Numbered from the stretch's first letter, positions 24,044 through 33,257 are shown. The stretch is 64,000 bases of DNA from Paenibacillus gallinarum (GCF_014836635.1 NZ_JACSQL010000011.1:1-64000); one strand, 5' to 3'. Numbers and translations are program-made. Notes: generated from the letters alone by a model not told the origin.

Positions 24044-24092
24044 TCATATATCTCCTTTTTGGCGTAAAATGCACCTTTATTTTGAGGAACGA

Positions 24093-24296
24093 TTAAGATA
24101 TGTCGTACTCATGTAAATTTAAGAGTAAAATAACCTGCTTTCTATAGCGCTTTAATTTCCTTCTACCATGGATCAGATCTGATAAGCGAGCCTGTGGTAT
24201 ATTATTTTGTTCGCAGAATGTTTTCTGATCTACTTCGAGTTCAGCTAGGCGTCTTTTAATTGCCCAGCCGAAAGGTGTGACCTTACTTTGTATCAC
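24093..24296 (-). CDS. Small XRE-like HTH protein
   Basis: A 67-residue protein with a Cro/CI-type helix-turn-helix: IKRRLAELEVDQKTFCEQNNIPQARLSDLIHGRRKLKRYRKQVILLLNL. Small stand-alone repressors of this size are common on phages and plasmids. Start GTG 24296 with GGAGATGATC upstream. Its target is not known. Confidence 0.75.
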   Translation of the reverse strand: MIQSKVTPFGWAIKRRLAELEVDQKTFCEQNNIPQARLSDLIHGRRKLKRYRKQVILLLNLHEYDIS

Positions 24297-24424
24297 GTAG
24301 GATCATCTCCTTTTCTTTCAATAGATTAACCTTATTTTTATCTTACCAGAGTTAAGAGATAGACAAACATGTACAGGCGATCGTTTACGGGCACCTTTGT
24401 AGTTCTTATTGCTGTATGGGGAAG

Positions 24425-24442
24425 AGGGGAAGACCTCCCCTG
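24425..24442 (-). terminator. Terminator-like hairpin
   Basis: AGGGG / CCCCT stem directly downstream of the LPD11-like gene; short and with no clear U-run. Confidence 0.4.
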
Positions 24443-24459
24443 ATTAGATAAGAGAACAG

Positions 24460-24741
24460 CTAATTTAACTGATCTTTGGCTTCATTTATTTCAGCATTTT
24501 CGAGACTTAGCATTTTTCTTTCATAGTCTAAGATTTGTTCCCATGTAAGCCATTCAGGTTTATCATCTTCAGCGAAACTATTGTGTAGCTTTTTCATATT
24601 ATCGATATGCTCTTTCTCATCTAAAGCCCAAAGGATATTGGTATTTCTGTTACCGTTGTTTAAATAATACTCGCAGTCACTTTGGAACCTGCCTAACATC
24701 ATATAACGAAATGTTGCATCTGATTTTAATATACCTTGCAT
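24460..24741 (-). CDS. LPD11-like protein
   Basis: A 93-residue protein with YMMLGRFQSDCEYYLNNGNRNTNILWALDEKEHIDNMKKLHNSFAEDDKPEWLTWEQILDYERKM. This closely follows the pattern I remember as LPD11, a domain found alone on Firmicutes mobile elements and within large polyvalent proteins. Function unknown. The start is ATG 24741, preceded by GGAGG with eight-base spacing, not the TTG six bases earlier. A structured leader (AACCACTG / CAGTGGTT arms at about 24824-24868) lies upstream. Confidence 0.78.
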   Translation of the reverse strand: MQGILKSDATFRYMMLGRFQSDCEYYLNNGNRNTNILWALDEKEHIDNMKKLHNSFAEDDKPEWLTWEQILDYERKMLSLENAEINEAKDQLN

Positions 24742-24944
24742 CGCCAAAACCTCCGTTGTTATTTCGCAATCATAATTTGTAACGTATCTTATCGAGCGTT
24801 TAGCTTAATTTCCCAAGCTAGGCGAACCACTGATTTAACCGGTCGTTATCGACGTGTATACCCAGTGGTTACTGTTACCATGATTAATGGTGCTATCATT
24901 TTCTATCCTTCACATTTCTAATTTTCCATAATGTGTATCATGTC

Positions 24945-24969
24945 TGAGAGGGCCTTCCCGACCCTCTGA
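24945..24969 (-). terminator. Intrinsic terminator
   Basis: AGAGGG / CCCTCT stem with flanking complementary bases, directly behind the gene at 24975-25202. Confidence 0.55.
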
Positions 24970-24974
24970 GGATT

Positions 24975-25202
24975 CTAAGAATACAACAGCTTTAACAAGT
25001 CATTGTCGCTTTGAGGGGGATTTGTTTGGCTATCCGTGATCCCAAGAAATTTCTTTTCTGATTCAATCTCTTTCTTAATGCCATTAACCCAGATGCCACG
25101 TATTTCGCGCTCCTGATCAGTTTTAGCTGCATCTAAACGAGAGGACTCATGGGAGAGCCGCACGTAAAGAGCATCCAGGTGTGATTTATCTGGTATGCTC
25201 AT
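24975..25202 (-). CDS. Small hypothetical protein (75 aa)
   Basis: A charged helical protein (LDALYVRLSHESSRLDAAKTDQEREIRGIWVNGIKKEIESEKKFLGI). The start is uncertain: ATG 25202 lies after AGGTC, just inside the end of the upstream gene; a longer frame begins at 25235. Translation may be coupled to the gene at 25213-26157, whose stop is 11 bp away. Function unknown. Confidence 0.6.
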   Translation of the reverse strand: MSIPDKSHLDALYVRLSHESSRLDAAKTDQEREIRGIWVNGIKKEIESEKKFLGITDSQTNPPQSDNDLLKLLYS

Positions 25203-25212
25203 CGTTTTTGAC

Positions 25213-26157
25213 CTATTCTGCCTTGTATTCATCAACTAGCTCCCATTCCACTAGAGATGGGTTAGCCGCCTCATACGGTTTTGTCTTATAGATCTTAATA
25301 TCTACTGCGTCACGTGCCCCGTACGGGTAGCCGATAGCAACTTCGTTGTCCCAGAAGATCAGGCCTCCGTTACCTTCCATACCTTTACCTATTCCAAGAA
25401 AGGAGTCTGAGTATTGAAGACGCGATAGGTCTGATTTAACCAGTCGTTTGCCCGCCTTAACCTTATTTACGATAGCATCCAGGTACATTTTTTTGCTGAT
25501 GTAACAGTTTTCACAGGTAGTTCCTTCTAAAAATATCTCTTCACATCCAGGGAACATCTTCTTCGCGCAATGCTCGCAACGGGAAACCTCTCCAGCGTCC
25601 ATATATTCTCCATTACGCAACTGTTCATCTGTAGCTGCAAGCATTCGGTTGATCTGGTTAATGAAATTTTCTTCGCCGTCTTCGCGAATCACATATCCGC
25701 AACTCCAGCTATCAAAAGAAATGCCATCTCTTATAACCAGCCACTCGTCGCCGCCGTCGATCTGATTAATAAAGCACAAATTTTTGAAGTAAAACGCTTG
25801 GCCAAGGCACCAATTTCCCCCACGTAGCTTCTTGACTAGGGTACCGATAGTCATACACTCACTGAAGGTTGTACGTGTGAATTCTGGGTCGTAGGCCTGT
25901 CTGATCCATGGATTTTCATTCCCGATCTTGTACCAGGTCTCGATGTTGGACAAATCTGTATAACCCAGCTCCTTGAGGATTACCAGGTTTGAGTATGTTG
26001 CTCCCCAGGATGTAGGTCCGTTAGCAATGGTCTTTTCCATGTTATGGATCTTAGATTCTTTCATTTCTTCTCTACAAGTTTCAGGTGTACCATCCTTATA
26101 CGTGTAGGTGTAGCTCACCTCGAAAACTTTTTCTGATACTGGCGTTGTTTGATTCAT
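25213..26157 (-). CDS. Hypothetical zinc-ribbon protein (314 aa)
   Basis: A soluble 314-residue protein. The first 190 residues form a mixed domain with a tryptophan-rich core (GGNWCLGQAFYFKNLCFINQIDGGDEWLVIRDGISFDSWSCG). A zinc ribbon follows near residues 195-225 (CEHCAKKM...CENCYISKK). The last 70 residues contain a glycine-rich GIGKGMEGNGGLIFWDN segment. ATG 26157 has GGAGGAATT upstream. Head of a pair with 24975-25202. No family recognised. Confidence 0.72.
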   Translation of the reverse strand: MNQTTPVSEKVFEVSYTYTYKDGTPETCREEMKESKIHNMEKTIANGPTSWGATYSNLVILKELGYTDLSNIETWYKIGNENPWIRQAYDPEFTRTTFSECMTIGTLVKKLRGGNWCLGQAFYFKNLCFINQIDGGDEWLVIRDGISFDSWSCGYVIREDGEENFINQINRMLAATDEQLRNGEYMDAGEVSRCEHCAKKMFPGCEEIFLEGTTCENCYISKKMYLDAIVNKVKAGKRLVKSDLSRLQYSDSFLGIGKGMEGNGGLIFWDNEVAIGYPYGARDAVDIKIYKTKPYEAANPSLVEWELVDEYKAE

Positions 26158-26210
26158 ATTAATTCCTCCTGTTTTATGAGATTTGTAGTAGGGATCATTA
26201 GGGACTCCAA

Positions 26211-26239
26211 AAAGCCTCTCACAATAGTGAGGGGCTTCA
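26211..26239 (-). terminator. Intrinsic terminator
   Basis: AAGCCTCTCAC / GTGAGGGGCTT stem with a minus-strand U-run, 18 bases downstream of the gene at 26256-26420. Confidence 0.8.
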
Positions 26240-26255
26240 GCAATTCCTAATAAAG

Positions 26256-26420
26256 CTAAAGTTTTTCGTAGAATTCAGCTTCATTTGTACAGCCTTTAAC
26301 ACTGCAGATGCCCACTGCTCCTGGCGAGATGGTTAATTTAGCGCACTGTACACATAGCTGCACAGTTCCATCTTCCCTGATGTCGTCATACTTAAGAGAT
26401 TTTGCAATTTGTGTGTTCAT
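26256..26420 (-). CDS. 54-residue zinc-binding protein
   Basis: A short gene with GGAGGAATTAC directly before ATG 26420 and its own terminator behind it. The product has CVQC near residue 23 and CSVKGC near residue 39, four cysteines that fit one zinc site. It ends NEAEFYEKL. It lies 54 bp downstream of the N6-methylase-like gene. Function unknown. Confidence 0.72.
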   Translation of the reverse strand: MNTQIAKSLKYDDIREDGTVQLCVQCAKLTISPGAVGICSVKGCTNEAEFYEKL

Positions 26421-26474
26421 GTAATTCCTCCATAGGTTTTATATTGTGAGAGTATTGGTACTCCCCTGTACGTT

Positions 26475-27206
26475 CTACGATCGGGAAGTTTTGCTAAGTC
26501 CTAGTCTTTGGCGCATTGGCCAATTTGATAAAAAGTAAAGGGGGGTATACCAAACGTCCGGGCCTTCTAGATCGGATTCGGTGGCGGGCTTGCTTAGCGA
26601 ATCACCGATGATTACATATCCGCCACAGCCGAGCAGGGAGAGCTGTACGTAGCACATAAGCGCGGCTGTCCGGTCAATGTCTTGGGCGGTAAAGAGGATG
26701 CTCTGTTGGAAGTTGATGCCTTGAGAGCGGGCTTCGTTAGCGAAGGCAATGAGCGTAGCGCCGGCACCGCAAGAAGGGTCGTTTGCAGTTATGAATCCCG
26801 TTTCGGTGAGCTTCTTAGATAAATCGGCGATCTCCATCTGAGCCATCAGCTGACATATGTTATATGGAGTGAAGAATTGACCTTTCCAATGATTGCTTAA
26901 TTCTAGCTGCATAAATAAATCGCCGAGAAAGTCTTGTTCGGGATTTATTTCAAGAGCTTGCACGATCTCAGCAAGGAGCATTGGAAAGATTTTTTGCTCG
27001 CTAGGATTATATTTTGCATTTAAGCTAAAAAAGTTGGCTTCGCGGACATTTCTGTGGGTATGATTGATAGTGTTAGAGATTCCACTAGCTGCCATCTCAA
27101 TGAAGTCGCTCCATACTTGCCAAGCACTATGTCGGTGCGTGAGTTTTGTAAACAGTTCTATGAAACGTTTTTGTGCCGGGGGCAGACCGGTCTTGTTGTT
27201 TTTCAT
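26475..27206 (-). CDS. N6-adenine methylase-like protein lacking the NPPY motif
   Basis: A 243-residue protein with the N6_Mtase/HsdM fold start: NHWKGQFFTPYNICQLMAQM, then AdoMet motif I in NDPSCGAGATLIAFANEA, then TAQDIDRTAALMCYVQLSLLG. The catalytic (N/D)PP(Y/F) motif is not found where expected; the sequence instead runs GDSL...DVWYTPLYFLSNW and ends. Similar short proteins occur on phages and plasmids. It may bind AdoMet or DNA without methylating, or work with a partner. The start is ATG 27206 with GGAGGG upstream, 25 bp after the C5-methylase gene; the longer frame to 27473 overlaps that gene and is rejected. Confidence 0.8.
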   Translation of the reverse strand: MKNNKTGLPPAQKRFIELFTKLTHRHSAWQVWSDFIEMAASGISNTINHTHRNVREANFFSLNAKYNPSEQKIFPMLLAEIVQALEINPEQDFLGDLFMQLELSNHWKGQFFTPYNICQLMAQMEIADLSKKLTETGFITANDPSCGAGATLIAFANEARSQGINFQQSILFTAQDIDRTAALMCYVQLSLLGCGGYVIIGDSLSKPATESDLEGPDVWYTPLYFLSNWPMRQRLGLSKTSRS

Positions 27207-27231
27207 TATTTTTCCCTCCAACTTTTTGTTA

Positions 27232-28905
27232 TTACATACTGAATGCCATTTGGCCATTGATTGGTTTATACCGTTCGAACTTAAGTATTTTACCGGTTCC
27301 GAGGCATAGCTCCGGAACATTCGATCGAACGAGTGATTTGGCAAAAAGCGGAGGGACAGCATTGCCACAGCGGGCAAGTTGTTTGCTTTTTGGATACTTT
27401 TTCCCGTCTGCGTCCACGTCGATGATATAGTTTTCCGGGAAACCCTGAGCTGCGAACAGTTCATGTGGCTCAAGCATACGCATACCGATGTCTATAATTT
27501 GATAGTCAACGTCTCCGATTGTGACCGTTCCGAAATCATCTTTCAGACTGCTTTTGTTGCTACTATAGTATTGCTGTAGAAAGGAGCGGACTTCGTCAAT
27601 GTGCGTTTCGCCTGCAGTAACTGCAGGTACCGGCTCTGTGAGCGGCTGTACGACCTTATCAGTCTCGTGATACTTGAGTAGAGGTCTTGTAACCAAAGCG
27701 CTCTTGTCACTAGCAGTGGCCGCTACGGTGTCAATTGGAGCGCTCTTTGATGGAATAGAGTTTGGTAGCGCTAGAACTGCTTCGGCGACTGCAAACTTGT
27801 TGCCTGCAGCTGTGATCGTACCTACTGGTTTATTTAGGTCCAGGACGCGAGGGGCTTGTCCGTTTCGCTCTGTGTAGCCCATTTGAATGAGTGTCGGGCT
27901 AATTAACTTGTGATGCCCACCCGAAGCAAGGGTCCTAAGCAGCTCGTTTTGCAGCTGCTCGCTTCCGAACCTTGTCTGTCGTATCTGGGCGATGCGTGGT
28001 GTGACGGCATTTTTAGATGTCATGACAAGAGGGCGGGGGTTATTGATGATGTAGCGATCAATCCCGCGAGCGATCCGGCGCTTCGTATTTTCAGCCAGCT
28101 CTTTTTTGCGACTAAAAATGGAGTTGCACTTAATAGACCAATCAATGATCTCCGCAGCGGTACGCCATGGTGCGAGTTTCCCGCTCTGTACCTCAGGGCT
28201 ATCAGGAGCCCCGTGGGTCGGCTCTGGCCATACAATTGGACGACCGTCACAGCGAGCGACCATAAACAGTCGCTTCCGACTTGTCGGAGCGCCGTAGTCG
28301 CAAGCGCGTAATTCGCGCCATTCAACATCATATCCTTGGCGTTTTAAAGCGCTTACAAATGAATTGAAGGTATATCCTTTCCGTTTTGGATCAGGGTAGT
28401 AGACTCTTAGTTCATGAGGTACTTTTTCACCAGGCTCCGAAAGGACCAACTCATACTTGTTAGGATCGTTTGGATTCAGAACTTTTTTCATTAAACGGCC
28501 CGTTTCCTTATCACGTTCTGGAATAACAGGTCCCCAAGTTTTGAATTCTTCTACGTTTTCTAACATGATGACGCGGGGGTGGACGGTGGCTGCCCAACGA
28601 ACCGCTACCCATGCAAGCCCTCGTATGCTTTGCTCAACAGGCTTCGAGCCTTTGGCTTTTGAAAAATGTTTACAGTCTGGAGAGAGCCAGACTAAGCCAA
28701 CCGGCCGACCTGCTGCTGCATCGCGCGGGTTGACGTTCCATACCGATTCACAGTAATGCTCTGTCTCTGGGTGATTTACCTGGTGCATGGCGATCGCATC
28801 CGGATCATGGTTAATGGCTACTGCTGGACTTTCTCCAGTGGCAAATTCAATACCAACTGAGGCGCCGCCTCCACCAGCAAAGTTGTCTATGATAATTTCC
28901 TTCAT
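27232..28905 (-). CDS. DNA (cytosine-5) methyltransferase
   Basis: A 557-residue C5-cytosine methylase. Motif I is IIDNFAGGGGASVGIEFA at the N-terminus, motif IV LSPDCKHFSKAKG near residue 75 (catalytic Cys), motif VI IMLENVEEF near residue 115, motif VIII DYGAPTSRKRLFMVAR near 205, and the closing motif IX-X region (MLEPHELFAAQGFPENYII and CGNAVPPLFAKSLV) at the C-terminus. Complete and probably active. The target-recognition region lies between about 290 and 470. ATG 28905 has GGAGGATATAC upstream. No endonuclease gene is adjacent. It is cotranscribed with the N6-methylase-like gene downstream. Confidence 0.93.
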   Translation of the reverse strand: MKEIIIDNFAGGGGASVGIEFATGESPAVAINHDPDAIAMHQVNHPETEHYCESVWNVNPRDAAAGRPVGLVWLSPDCKHFSKAKGSKPVEQSIRGLAWVAVRWAATVHPRVIMLENVEEFKTWGPVIPERDKETGRLMKKVLNPNDPNKYELVLSEPGEKVPHELRVYYPDPKRKGYTFNSFVSALKRQGYDVEWRELRACDYGAPTSRKRLFMVARCDGRPIVWPEPTHGAPDSPEVQSGKLAPWRTAAEIIDWSIKCNSIFSRKKELAENTKRRIARGIDRYIINNPRPLVMTSKNAVTPRIAQIRQTRFGSEQLQNELLRTLASGGHHKLISPTLIQMGYTERNGQAPRVLDLNKPVGTITAAGNKFAVAEAVLALPNSIPSKSAPIDTVAATASDKSALVTRPLLKYHETDKVVQPLTEPVPAVTAGETHIDEVRSFLQQYYSSNKSSLKDDFGTVTIGDVDYQIIDIGMRMLEPHELFAAQGFPENYIIDVDADGKKYPKSKQLARCGNAVPPLFAKSLVRSNVPELCLGTGKILKFERYKPINGQMAFSM

Positions 28906-29122
28906 GTATATCCTCCATTTACATGAGCACAGGCTTTTCTTAAACCAGGTCACGTATCAATTTTTTATGGTTAATACACCGAGCACATTGGAGAATAAAA
29001 TGAACTCTGGGCTCAGCGTAATGGTTTAAATACTACTTGTTCAGAAAAAGCTTTAATTTCGTATTATGTATTGGTCGCGGTTGGCGACGTGTTTGAACCA
29101 TTTGCTTGAGAAAGGGATAAAA

Positions 29123-29160
29123 AAATAAACCGGCATGCAGGCTTGCATACCGGTTTATTA
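29123..29160. terminator. Bidirectional intrinsic terminator
   Basis: AATAAACCGGCATGCA / TGCATACCGGTTTATT stem with one mismatch, flanked by an A-run; behind the gene at 29207-29389. Confidence 0.82.
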
Positions 29161-29206
29161 GATAGTAAATATGATGGGGGGGAGAGATCTTTTGACGCGA
29201 TCCTTG

Positions 29207-29389
29207 TTATTCATACTCAACCACATTTCTGTAAGGCATAGCTTCAATTACAACAAAGCCTAACACAGCAATCACCAACGCTAACATAATTATGTACATC
29301 ACCCCATATGGATTAGTCTCCACGTAACTCAGCATGATTTTTGTAGTCATATTTTCTGCCAACTTTTCCGATAACCAGCTACTATTCAC
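29207..29389 (-). CDS. Small single-pass membrane protein (60 aa)
   Basis: One transmembrane helix at about residues 28-49 (GVMYIIMLALVIAVLGFVVIEA). The start is GTG 29389 with ATAGGAG upstream. It lies between the WxL operon and a terminator and could be a late gene of the same transcript, though the terminator at 29504-29525 makes separate expression likelier. Function unknown. Confidence 0.55.
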   Translation of the reverse strand: MNSSWLSEKLAENMTTKIMLSYVETNPYGVMYIIMLALVIAVLGFVVIEAMPYRNVVEYE

Positions 29390-29503
29390 CTTGTCTCCTA
29401 TCCTTCTTCAATCACTATAAGTAATTAAAGTTCACCATTCGGGTTTTTATTTGTGATCAATCTAGTTTGTAATTACTATCTAAACTACTTACTAATTAAA
29501 TAA

Positions 29504-29525
29504 AGAGGGGTGAGTTCACCCCTCG
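29504..29525 (-). terminator. Terminator of the WxL operon
   Basis: GAGGGGTGA / TCACCCCTC stem, nearly the same as the hairpin at 34459-34482 on the other side of the operon. Confidence 0.8.
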
Positions 29526-29530
29526 ATTTC

Positions 29531-32500
29531 TTACAGTCCTGAAACTAAAGTAAAGGTAAACACAGAACGATAAGTACCTGCCATAAGACCAGTATCTCCA
29601 CCAACTGTGTAATTACTACCTTCACCTGCAGAATTAACTTTAACTCTATCAGGCACACTCAAGGTGAAGTCCATTGGAATCTCATAAGAACCCATCCCTT
29701 CAAATGCAGGAGCAGTTGCTAATGTTTGTGATATGTTAGGCGTAAATACTTTCTTGCCTACATTAGCTAGTTCAGATTCAGGTCCAGATACAGTCTTACT
29801 ATTACTTACATCTACAGCTAATGAACTTGCAGGGATACTCACTACTAATGATTGTGTGTTAGTAGAGTTATCATTCAAAGGATCTGAAACAAAGTCTTCG
29901 ATCTTCAAACTGTACTGCCAACCCTTACCATTACCACGATAATCGTCAACTAATGCTTTACTTACGGAGTTGATTTGTTGGTAAGGTTTAGTACTATCAA
30001 TCACTATTGTAGAAAGGTCAGCGCCTTCAAATCTAGACATTAAAGCACCTGCATTGATATTAATATTTACATCTTCGGAAGTTGAATTCTCGAAAGGACC
30101 TTCAGGAATGATTGGTTCGCCCGAAGGCACCACTAGGACGAAAGGTCCACCAGAATAAACAACAGTACCATCCGCTTGTTCTCTAACTTCTACACGGATG
30201 TTATGCGTGCCCGATGTCAACACTACAGGCCCACTATACAAAGTCCAAGTATCAGCTAGATCGCTCTTATAATAAACTTGTTTACCAGTTGCAGATACGC
30301 CAAGATCAATGACCATTTCACTATTAACTGCCCTAACGCTTGGGTCAACAGTTGTAGTTATAAATTCGGCAACTTCACTTTCTGTTCCGCCAGCACTTAC
30401 TACTTTGGCTCTAATAGTATGTACACTATTTGAGACTGTCACAACACCAGTAGTCTTAATCCAGCTTCCGCCATCGATTGAATGCCAAGCAACACCTTCG
30501 CTTGGTTCATATTGCACTTCGATATTTAAATCGAAATCATCATTCAATCCAGTCTGGGAAATCACTGGTTTAGTCACTACATCCGGAATTGCTACTTCGT
30601 CTGCTGTTACATTAAAGGACTTACTAATTAATTCTTCATTTCTACTGTTTACTACCCTAACTTGTACTATGTGATCGCCAAGAGCTAATGTTAAATTGTT
30701 CAAAACATTATGATCTTGCCAAGCATCATTATCTACCTTAACTTGAACTTTGGCATTACCTGTAAAGGTTGCGCTAACTTTAAACTCGGTACCACTTACT
30801 TTATCCAACAAAGGATGTCCACTAGTGATATCGATTGGTACATTATCTAAAGTCAAAGTTCCAATCTCACTAGTCAAATCACCAGTGTTAGTTGAACGTG
30901 CTTTGATAGTTACAGTACCTGTTTGTGTTACCGTAATAGGTGCAGTATAAGCTGTCCAAGCACCATCATTAATTTGATATTCTTTAGTTGCCAAGTCAGC
31001 ATCAGCACCATAGTTAATTCCAACTACAGAACGATCAAATTTGTCTTGGCTAGTGATTGCAACTACTGGAGTAGTTGGTTGTGTTGCAGGTGGTACGAAG
31101 TCAGCAGGATAAAGATTAGTTCCACCGGTTATAGGCGTGAATGTTCCACTACTGTTGAAACTACCTAAAACTCCATCTTCATCTATCGCATATGCATACG
31201 ATCTACCGTCAATACCGTTCTTTATATTATACAGTTCTGAGAACTTCTTAGATAACGTGGTAAATACCGAGTTCTTCCATGTAATCACAGTCCCGTCTTT
31301 CTTTAAAGCAAAAACGGTTGCATATGAACTTGTAAGGTTATCTACAGCAAATGTTTTTATGTCTTTAACCTCATTAGAAGTTCCTGATATCCTAACGGGG
31401 TCTTCTAAATTAGATGTTCCTGAAAGACCTAATGTAAAGTCAGAGTTGGAACCTAAGCCATAAACATACCCATTATCTTTAAGATACAGGATAGATCCCT
31501 TGTTCGTTCCGAAGACTGAAACAACTCCACTACTTGCTATAGTTCTTCTTTCGGCAAAACTCGTATTAAACGGGGCTTCCCAGTTTGTAGGAGAGGTACC
31601 CCAATAATCTAAGGAGCCATCTTTTAATTGTAAATAACCAGTACTATTAGAGATTCCACCAAACTTACTGGTGTAGTTCGCCATTCTAGTCACATGATCG
31701 ATATCTATATCAGCTGGCACCTCTATTAAACTTAAGGCTTTTAATGCTTCATTGCCTCCAGCATTTCGATCGTCATACTTAGTTAAATCTGTTAGAGTGT
31801 ACTTCTTACCTGCGATAGTAAAGATACGTTTAGCAGCATTGCTGGTGGTGGAACCCGTGTATTCGGGAGAATGCACAGTCCCTTCAAGAAACTCCATATG
31901 GAATTCATCAGCCGAACTGAAGACAGGAAATTGAGTGAGTTTTAACGGTTTAGCAGTAGTTAAACTTGTGAGCTTGAAATCATTACCTATGAGGTACGTA
32001 ACTCCATCACCTACTAATAAAATAGACGTGTTTGCTAATTCAAAGATCTTTTTAATGCCTTTAATAGGGTCTCCTGTTTCAGGGTCAACAACCTCTGTAG
32101 GCACTAGTTTAGTTTGTTTAACTCCGATACCTAGTCCGCCGGATTCCCCAGTTCCCCATGCAAGAACACTAGTATCCTCCATCAATGCGAAATACTGTCC
32201 CGAACCGGCCGGACTACTCGCCTTATTCCTAGTTGCATAATCTTTAACACCGTCGAGCACTTTTGCTACAGTAGTAGATTTCGTACCATACCAAAGTGTA
32301 CCGTTATTATCAAGATACTCTACGTCCCCTTGATAGTATGTATCATACTTTTTTAGGTTAGGCGGAGTTTGGATAAGTGCAGTAGTTGGTAATGTCTTCT
32401 GAATTAGTGACGTTGCATCGTTTAGTGTTATTTTTATCCCCTGATTTGTGGAGAATGTAAAGTTATCGGGATAATAAGGTTCGATACTTACAACCTTTCG

Positions 32501-32617
32501 AGAATCCGCCGCTTCCGCCTTAGGCTGTGGGATTGTCAATGACAACGAACCTAACAGAAGGGACATCGCTGTGGTAATAGTTAAACTTTTCTTCCAGTCA
32601 AATTTCTTCTTATTCAT
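29531..32617 (-). CDS. Large secreted WxL-domain surface protein with RCC1-like repeats
   Basis: A 1,028-residue secreted protein. The signal peptide is KKSLTITTAMSLLLGSLSLTIPQPKAEA. Residues about 80-510 hold RCC1-type beta-propeller repeats (for example AWGTGESGGLGIG and VYGLGSNSDFTLGLSGTS). Residues about 515-840 contain four beta-sandwich repeats of the kind seen in OmpL47-like modules (NDGAWTAYTAPITVTQTG, SIDGGSWIKTTGVVTVSNSVH). The C-terminal 180 residues are a WxL domain (RGNGKGWQYSLKIEDF and GTYRSVFTFTLVSGL). WxL domains bind peptidoglycan noncovalently. ATG 32617 has GGAGGGTGAG upstream. Third gene of the operon. Likely a ligand-binding or adhesive surface protein. Confidence 0.87.
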   Translation of the reverse strand: MNKKKFDWKKSLTITTAMSLLLGSLSLTIPQPKAEAADSRKVVSIEPYYPDNFTFSTNQGIKITLNDATSLIQKTLPTTALIQTPPNLKKYDTYYQGDVEYLDNNGTLWYGTKSTTVAKVLDGVKDYATRNKASSPAGSGQYFALMEDTSVLAWGTGESGGLGIGVKQTKLVPTEVVDPETGDPIKGIKKIFELANTSILLVGDGVTYLIGNDFKLTSLTTAKPLKLTQFPVFSSADEFHMEFLEGTVHSPEYTGSTTSNAAKRIFTIAGKKYTLTDLTKYDDRNAGGNEALKALSLIEVPADIDIDHVTRMANYTSKFGGISNSTGYLQLKDGSLDYWGTSPTNWEAPFNTSFAERRTIASSGVVSVFGTNKGSILYLKDNGYVYGLGSNSDFTLGLSGTSNLEDPVRISGTSNEVKDIKTFAVDNLTSSYATVFALKKDGTVITWKNSVFTTLSKKFSELYNIKNGIDGRSYAYAIDEDGVLGSFNSSGTFTPITGGTNLYPADFVPPATQPTTPVVAITSQDKFDRSVVGINYGADADLATKEYQINDGAWTAYTAPITVTQTGTVTIKARSTNTGDLTSEIGTLTLDNVPIDITSGHPLLDKVSGTEFKVSATFTGNAKVQVKVDNDAWQDHNVLNNLTLALGDHIVQVRVVNSRNEELISKSFNVTADEVAIPDVVTKPVISQTGLNDDFDLNIEVQYEPSEGVAWHSIDGGSWIKTTGVVTVSNSVHTIRAKVVSAGGTESEVAEFITTTVDPSVRAVNSEMVIDLGVSATGKQVYYKSDLADTWTLYSGPVVLTSGTHNIRVEVREQADGTVVYSGGPFVLVVPSGEPIIPEGPFENSTSEDVNININAGALMSRFEGADLSTIVIDSTKPYQQINSVSKALVDDYRGNGKGWQYSLKIEDFVSDPLNDNSTNTQSLVVSIPASSLAVDVSNSKTVSGPESELANVGKKVFTPNISQTLATAPAFEGMGSYEIPMDFTLSVPDRVKVNSAGEGSNYTVGGDTGLMAGTYRSVFTFTLVSGL

Positions 32618-32628
32618 CTCTCACCCTC

Positions 32629-33201
32629 CTATATCCCGGAAGTAGCTGTATAAGTGAACACAGATTGATATTTCCCAGCAACTACACCGATTTCTTTACC
32701 TTGAGTGTTTCTTATAGTTTTAGGTAAAGTCAAGTTATACGCTACTTCAAATTCATAGGCACCCTGACCTTTTCCTGGTTCCACAGAAAGCACTACCCCA
32801 GGTTGATTTGATAAAACTTTGTTTTGTGCAATTTCCCCACCACTAGTAAAATCAAGTGGCACACCACTAATCGTATCCACAACAGTTGCCGAATACTTAA
32901 CAGTGCTAATAGGCAAAGTGAATTGTTCCTCACCCATCGTAGTTACGAAGTCTGTAGCCGAGACACTATATGTCCAACCACTTCCATTACCTCTAGAGTC
33001 TACCGCTTTAACTTTAGTTGTAGCTTTCGAAGTTTGGTTTGACTTAGTTGAAGCTAGTGTGATATCAGTAAAGTTTAACTGAGCTTGGTTAAAAGCCAAG
33101 TTACCTCCTGATACTACCACTTCTTTTTGTTGCTCTGCCGCATATGTAGTTAACGGGAATGTTAATACTAGTGCGCAGATTCCAAGCAATATTTTCTTCA
33201 T
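32629..33201 (-). CDS. Small WxL-domain cell-wall protein
   Basis: A 190-residue protein consisting of a signal peptide (KKILLGICALVLTFPLTTYAA) and one WxL domain: DSRGNGSGWTYSVSATDF near residue 70 and AGKYQSVFTYTATSGI at the end. It aligns with the C-terminus of the large protein encoded 11 bp downstream. AAAGGATGTG precedes ATG 33201. In other Firmicutes, WxL proteins and DUF916-type partners form surface complexes; that role is assumed here. Confidence 0.88.
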   Translation of the reverse strand: MKKILLGICALVLTFPLTTYAAEQQKEVVVSGGNLAFNQAQLNFTDITLASTKSNQTSKATTKVKAVDSRGNGSGWTYSVSATDFVTTMGEEQFTLPISTVKYSATVVDTISGVPLDFTSGGEIAQNKVLSNQPGVVLSVEPGKGQGAYEFEVAYNLTLPKTIRNTQGKEIGVVAGKYQSVFTYTATSGI

Positions 33202-33242
33202 TACTCTTTCACATCCTTTTTGTATTGGTTAGCGGAGACACT

Positions 33243-33257
33243 TCATCCAAGGTACAT
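33243..33257 (-). CDS. Putative 4-codon leader peptide (MYLG)
   Basis: AGGAGGTGATTCTC, the strongest ribosome binding site in the region, precedes an ATG that reads M-Y-L-G-stop, between the first and second genes of the WxL operon. It may be a vestigial start or a translational control element for the WxL gene 42 bases downstream. Confidence 0.35.
   Translation of the reverse strand: MYLG

Noticed and set aside
27207..27473. N-terminal extension of the N6-methylase-like gene
   Set aside because: It lies inside the C5-methylase coding region; a good ribosome binding site precedes ATG 27206.
28020..28331. Long frames antisense to the C5-methylase gene
   Set aside because: Shadows of a strongly conserved gene, without ribosome binding sites.
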